Assembly: GCA_027314825.1 (NCBI GenBank)
Contig: DAHVAB010000190.1
Coordinates: 1-5,433 of the forward strand
DNA length: 5,433 nt
Reading direction: 5' to 3'
Source: Solirubrobacterales bacterium
Lineage (GTDB): Bacteria > Actinomycetota > Thermoleophilia > Solirubrobacterales > Solirubrobacteraceae
Under the pieces are notes generated by a model. That model saw nothing but the letters and a program-made list of their open reading frames with translations, was not told where the DNA came from and did not search any database. Both the position numbers and the translations under genes were made by a program. Positions 1 through 5,433 of this stretch are shown here, in pieces (within the stretch, counting starts at the first letter, position 1; every line of letters begins with the position of its first letter).

Positions 1-11
1 CCAGGGCCGTC

Positions 12-3386
<3,375 letters not shown>

Positions 3387-3506
3387 GCCCGCGCCGAGGC
3401 AGATTCCGGCGGCACCGGCGAGCGAGAGGGCGAGAGGCGCGAGAATCGAGCGATGACGCGACTTCCGCCGGCCCGATGGTGGACGGTGCGCCCCGCGCGC
3501 AACCGC

Positions 3507-3782
3507 ATGCCGAAGACCTACAAATGCCCTATCTGCGGACAATCCCTGCCTGCCCTGATGGACCACATGTTGATCGTCCCGGAGGGCGATGCCAGCCGCC
3601 GGCGCCACGCCCACACCGCCTGCGTCATGGCTGCGCGCAGGCGGGGGGAGATCGTGCTCGAGGACGAGTGGAGGCGCGCGCAGCGGCGCTCGGATACGGG
3701 CGGCGGCTCGCGGCGGGCTGGCATCCTGCGCCGCCTCATCAGCTGCCGTAGACGTGGATCCGCTCAGGCGCCACCCGAATGA
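3507..3782 (+). CDS. Small hypothetical protein with CxxC...HxxC putative zinc site
   Basis: A 91-aa protein that starts MPKTYKCPICGQSLP. It carries C7-x2-C10, then an Arg/His cluster RRRHAHTAC with H34, H36 and C39, and then an acidic/basic helix (EIVLEDEWRRAQRR). C7, C10, H36 (or H34) and C39 could bind one zinc ion, as in a minimal zinc ribbon. I know similar short 'CPICG ... HAHTxC' hypothetical proteins from Thermoleophilia-type genomes but no assigned function; regulatory or nucleic-acid binding would be a guess. The ATG at 3507 puts the CxxC near the N-terminus. An in-frame ATG at 3453 would add 18 Arg/Pro/Trp-rich residues with no family look. No Shine-Dalgarno is visible before 3507. 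The tail after residue ~62 is basic and unlike a conserved domain. The last 44 bp overlap the 3' end of the convergent PPOX gene. It is transcribed divergently from secA, 120 bp away. Confidence 0.72.
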   Translation: MPKTYKCPICGQSLPALMDHMLIVPEGDASRRRHAHTACVMAARRRGEIVLEDEWRRAQRRSDTGGGSRRAGILRRLISCRRRGSAQAPPE

Positions 3783-4140
3783 TCAGCCGCGTTTCGCCGG
3801 GCTGACGGAGCGGGTAGCGTTCCTGGCCGAGGTACTTCATCGCCAGTTTGTCGATGTGCTCGTCGGCGCCCTCGGTGGTCCGCTCGGCGACCCGTCCGCG
3901 GATGGTGACGTACTCGTAGGGATTGTCCATGTTCTGGACGGTGAGCGTCACCCGCGGGTCGCGCTCGAGGTTGCCCGGCCACGTGCGGCCCTCCGCGGTG
4001 TTGAGCACCGCCATCCCGTCCTGCACATCCACCCAGACCGGCGCCGAATGCACCGAGCCGTCCGCCCTGAGCGTCGCAACGTTGCAGAAGTTGGGCGCCT
4101 TCAGCAGCTCGGCTGCCCGGCCTTCGATCGCTGTGCTCAT
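3739..4140 (-). CDS. PPOX-class flavin/F420-dependent oxidoreductase (pyridoxamine 5'-phosphate oxidase-like fold)
   Basis: A 133-aa single-domain protein of the split beta-barrel PPOX/FDOR superfamily, usually dimeric, cytoplasmic, and using FMN or the deazaflavin F420. Seen: N-terminal helix, then the strand pair FCNVATLRADGSVHSAPVWV (residues 18-37), the turn DGMAVLNTAEGRT (41-53), and the hallmark NLERDPRVTLTV (57-68) that lines the cofactor pocket in this superfamily. It ends in a C-terminal strand RIHVYGS, like Rv1155-type proteins. Length is normal for the family. The K/R-rich segment usually just before 'NLxRDPR' reads GRTWPG here, so the cofactor (F420, FMN or heme-type) cannot be fixed from sequence. 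ATG 4140 is chosen because GAGG at 4150-4153 lies 9 nt upstream; the longer in-frame starts (ATG 4185, TTG 4188) lack this. The substrate is unknown. It is a single gene, convergent with the zinc-site protein. Confidence 0.88.
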   Translation of the reverse strand: MSTAIEGRAAELLKAPNFCNVATLRADGSVHSAPVWVDVQDGMAVLNTAEGRTWPGNLERDPRVTLTVQNMDNPYEYVTIRGRVAERTTEGADEHIDKLAMKYLGQERYPLRQPGETRLIIRVAPERIHVYGS

Positions 4141-4149
4141 ATGGTGCGA

Positions 4150-4153
4150 CCTC
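4150..4153 (-). promoter_or_regulatory. Shine-Dalgarno for the PPOX oxidoreductase
   Basis: Minus-strand GAGG ends 9 nt before ATG 4140. It decides in favour of that start over the in-frame ATG at 4185. It is the only conventionally spaced ribosome binding site found upstream of a chosen start in this window. Confidence 0.6.
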
Positions 4154-4187
4154 GCTTCCTCTTCTCGTTGGCCCTCTAGCACCATCA

Positions 4188-4193
4188 AATCTA
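4188..4193 (-). promoter_or_regulatory. Possible -10 element for the PPOX oxidoreductase
   Basis: Minus-strand TAGATT fits TAnnnT and sits in a conspicuous A/T-rich patch in otherwise GC-rich spacer. It would give a leader of about 40 nt containing the GAGG site. No TTGACA-like -35 is visible 16-18 bp upstream, so this is tentative. The rest of the spacer 4141-4315 shows no gene I can support. Confidence 0.3.
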
Positions 4194-4315
4194 GCCGGCC
4201 GAGTGAGATCTGCGCGCGTCGCCGCTCTCATCCGCGTGTCCGCGCCGTCCCCCGCGGTGCACGGAGCCCGCGGTATCGCCCGCCGGCCGGCAACGCCGCC
4301 GCCGCTCCGCGGCGC

Positions 4316-5005
4316 CTAGAGACGTCCCGCGCCGCGACCCGGATGCGCCGGCGGGATGCTCTGCAGCGCGACCAGCTTGCCGTTGTTGAGCTGGAAGGTG
4401 ACCTTCGCACGGCCGCCGGTCGGCTGCCACTGCGAGCCGTGACGGCTGTAGAGGGCGTATCCGAGCGTCACTTCGGTGTCGGCCTCGGAGACGATGCTGA
4501 TCGCCGCGCTCGGCACCGAGGCGTCTGTGCCCAGGTACTTGCCGTTCAGGAAGAAGAAGGCCCGCTCCTGCGGCTGGCCTTCCGCCTGGCTCTGCTTGCG
4601 CCCCACCATCGCCTCGAGGGTCTGGGAGGGATGGAACTGGGCCGGTTCGGTCGGGGCGTAGCCCTGGCCTTCGAGCGTCGCGACCGCCGCGTGCAGGGCG
4701 GCGCCGCCCGACTGCGTGGGGCCGACGAACGCCGGGGCGGAGGAGGTCCGGGCGGCGGTGATGCTCGCCTCGGTCGTGGTGAGCGTGGACGTGCTGGTCG
4801 CCGTGCTCGAGCTGGAGGTGCTGCTCCGCGTGGTGCTGGAGGCGCTCGCCGTGGTCTGGGTGGCGGTGCTGCGGGCTTCCGCGGAGGGATGCGGCGCGGA
4901 GGAGATCGTCACGGTGCGGGTCTGAGATCCGCAGGCGGCGATCGCCGCGCCGCCGGCCGTCGCGGCCGCCAGCACGAGCGCTGCTCTCAGCAGGCCTTGA
5001 CGCAT
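4316..5005 (-). CDS. LppP/LprE-like secreted lipoprotein with Ser/Thr-rich linker
   Basis: A 229-aa exported protein. Residues 1-25 form a lipoprotein signal peptide: basic start MRQGLLR, hydrophobic core, and lipobox I-A-A-C with Cys25 as the acylation site. Residues ~26-93 are a low-complexity Ser/Thr/Ala linker, with runs such as RSSTSSSSTATSTSTLTTT, probably an extended and possibly glycosylated stalk. The C-terminal domain (~100-220) contains AFFFLNGKYLGTDASVP, then EADTEVTLGYALY and KVTFQLNNGKLVALQSIPP. I recognise this as the pattern of the mycobacterial/actinobacterial LppP/LprE lipoprotein family ('LFFxxGxYLGT ... DTVTVxY ... GKLVAL'), whose molecular role is not known. The ATG at 5005 has no Shine-Dalgarno; GTG 5008 directly precedes it, and a -10-like TATCCT ends 7 nt before that GTG, suggesting a leaderless transcript. 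The stop codon is TAG at 4316-4318. It is divergent from the LapA-like gene and probably monocistronic. Confidence 0.85.
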   Translation of the reverse strand: MRQGLLRAALVLAAATAGGAAIAACGSQTRTVTISSAPHPSAEARSTATQTTASASSTTRSSTSSSSTATSTSTLTTTEASITAARTSSAPAFVGPTQSGGAALHAAVATLEGQGYAPTEPAQFHPSQTLEAMVGRKQSQAEGQPQERAFFFLNGKYLGTDASVPSAAISIVSEADTEVTLGYALYSRHGSQWQPTGGRAKVTFQLNNGKLVALQSIPPAHPGRGAGRL

Positions 5006-5015
5006 CACCGGACTA

Positions 5016-5021
5016 AGGATA
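5016..5021 (-). promoter_or_regulatory. Possible -10 element of a leaderless lipoprotein transcript
   Basis: Minus-strand TATCCT (TAnnnT) ends 7 nt before the adjacent GTG (5008) and ATG (5005). Transcription would begin at or next to the start codon. No -35 match is seen 16-18 bp upstream. The absence of any Shine-Dalgarno for this gene is consistent with leaderless expression, but the element is short and could be chance. Confidence 0.33.
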
Positions 5022-5082
5022 GGCGCAGCCTCCGTCGCCTCGCGGCGATCGGGGCGTCGGAAGGCGGCGAACGGCCGCGCGC

Positions 5083-5110
5083 TTGACGGTCGGGTGAGGA
5101 CGGGTAGCAT
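5083..5110 (+). promoter_or_regulatory. Sigma70-type promoter of the LapA-like gene
   Basis: TTGACG at 5083-5088 matches the -35 consensus at five of six positions. TAGCAT at 5105-5110 fits TAnnnT as a -10, with a 16-bp spacer. The predicted transcription start falls about 5117-5119, on or just before the ATG at 5119, so the mRNA would be leaderless. The GAGGAG at 5113-5118 abuts the ATG with no spacing, cannot act as a normal Shine-Dalgarno, and may not be transcribed at all. Confidence 0.55.
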
Positions 5111-5118
5111 CAGAGGAG

Positions 5119-5433
5119 ATGTCATCAGGCCAAGCACCGACCCCGTCGGCGGCCGGCAAGCAGGCGGGCAAGCAGGCAGGGCGCAGGCGCAGCGGCCGGG
5201 AGCTCACCCGGCTCGCGGTGGTGGCCGTGCTGGCCGTGCTGATCACGCTGTTCGCCGTGCTCAACACCGGATCGGTCGAGGTGAACTGGATCTTCGGCAG
5301 CAGCAAAGCGCCGCTGATCATCGTGATCGTGATCTCGCTGCTGGTCGCGCTCTCGCTGGTGGCGCTGTTGACGGCGGCCGTGATGCTCGCTTCGGCCGCC
5401 CGCGCGGAGGTCCAGCGCCGGCTCGCGGCGATC
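5119..5433 (+). CDS. LapA-domain (DUF1049) inner-membrane protein, truncated by the window end
   Basis: The first 105 residues are visible with no stop before the window edge. A basic, cytoplasmic-looking N-terminus (two GKQA repeats, then GRRRSGRE) is followed by TM1 (~31-49), a short loop and TM2 (~65-90), and then a basic/polar segment (RAEVQRRLAAI) that probably starts a cytoplasmic helix. The loop NTGSVEVNWIFGSSKAPL matches the LapA/DUF1049 signature ('NTxxVxVNxxFxxxxxPL...'). In Gram-negatives, LapA with LapB tunes LPS synthesis; in actinobacteria the domain is common but its role is not defined, so the name denotes the fold only. ATG 5119 is the only plausible start: no in-frame ATG, GTG or TTG lies close upstream and the next candidates fall inside TM1. 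The 12-bp unit GGCAAGCAGGCG/A is tandemly duplicated at 5155-5178 and encodes the GKQA repeat. Confidence 0.85.
   Translation, partial: MSSGQAPTPSAAGKQAGKQAGRRRSGRELTRLAVVAVLAVLITLFAVLNTGSVEVNWIFGSSKAPLIIVIVISLLVALSLVALLTAAVMLASAARAEVQRRLAAI

Noticed and set aside
4297..4314. Six-bp GC stem (cgccgc/gcggcg, 6-nt loop) just after the lipoprotein stop as a terminator
   Set aside because: No U-tract follows on the minus strand and such stems arise readily in GC-rich spacer.
4191..4430. Minus-strand open frame of 79 codons in the PPOX-lipoprotein spacer
   Set aside because: Overlaps the lipoprotein 3' end in another frame, low-complexity Arg/Ala/Gly product, no start signal.
5013..5321. Minus-strand open frame of 102 codons opposite the LapA-like gene
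   Set aside because: Mirror of the membrane-protein coding sequence; no domain and it covers the predicted promoters.

Overview
This 5.4 kb window is high-GC bacterial chromosomal DNA with strong G/C preference at third codon positions. The gene content suggests an actinobacterial lineage, most likely Thermoleophilia/Solirubrobacterales. It has an F420/flavin-type PPOX oxidoreductase, an LppP/LprE-like Ser/Thr-rich lipoprotein, a LapA-domain membrane protein and a small CxxC protein that I associate with that group. The lineage is an inference from family resemblance and composition; there is no rRNA here to confirm it. I see no phage, IS, CRISPR, tRNA or rRNA features.

Layout: (1) 12-3386, minus strand: a SecA preprotein-translocase ATPase of unusual structure, about 1124 aa. 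Its motor, scaffold, two-helix finger and C-terminal zinc motif look intact. The first ~50 residues of normal SecA are absent. In their place, in the same uninterrupted frame, are an Ala/Gly/Arg-rich stretch and the first half of a CHAD domain, the histidine/Arg/Lys-rich helical fold associated with polyphosphate. (2) 3387-3506: a short divergent intergenic region in which the SecA frame stays open and encodes a hydrophobic segment, so the SecA start is uncertain. (3) 3507-3782, plus strand: a 91-aa protein with a CxxC...HxxC putative zinc site. (4) 3739-4140, minus strand: a 133-aa PPOX-fold oxidoreductase whose 3' end overlaps the previous gene tail to tail by 44 bp. (5) 4141-4315: spacer holding the PPOX Shine-Dalgarno and a possible -10. 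(6) 4316-5005, minus strand: a 229-aa exported lipoprotein. (7) 5006-5118: a divergent promoter region; both flanking genes look leaderless. (8) 5119 to the window edge, plus strand: a LapA/DUF1049 two-TM membrane protein, truncated by the end of the window.

The genes do not form one operon: orientations alternate (-, +, -, -, +). The common thread is the cell envelope: protein export (SecA), a secreted lipoprotein that would itself need Sec export, and an inner-membrane LapA-like protein. The main point of interest is the CHAD-SecA chimera.
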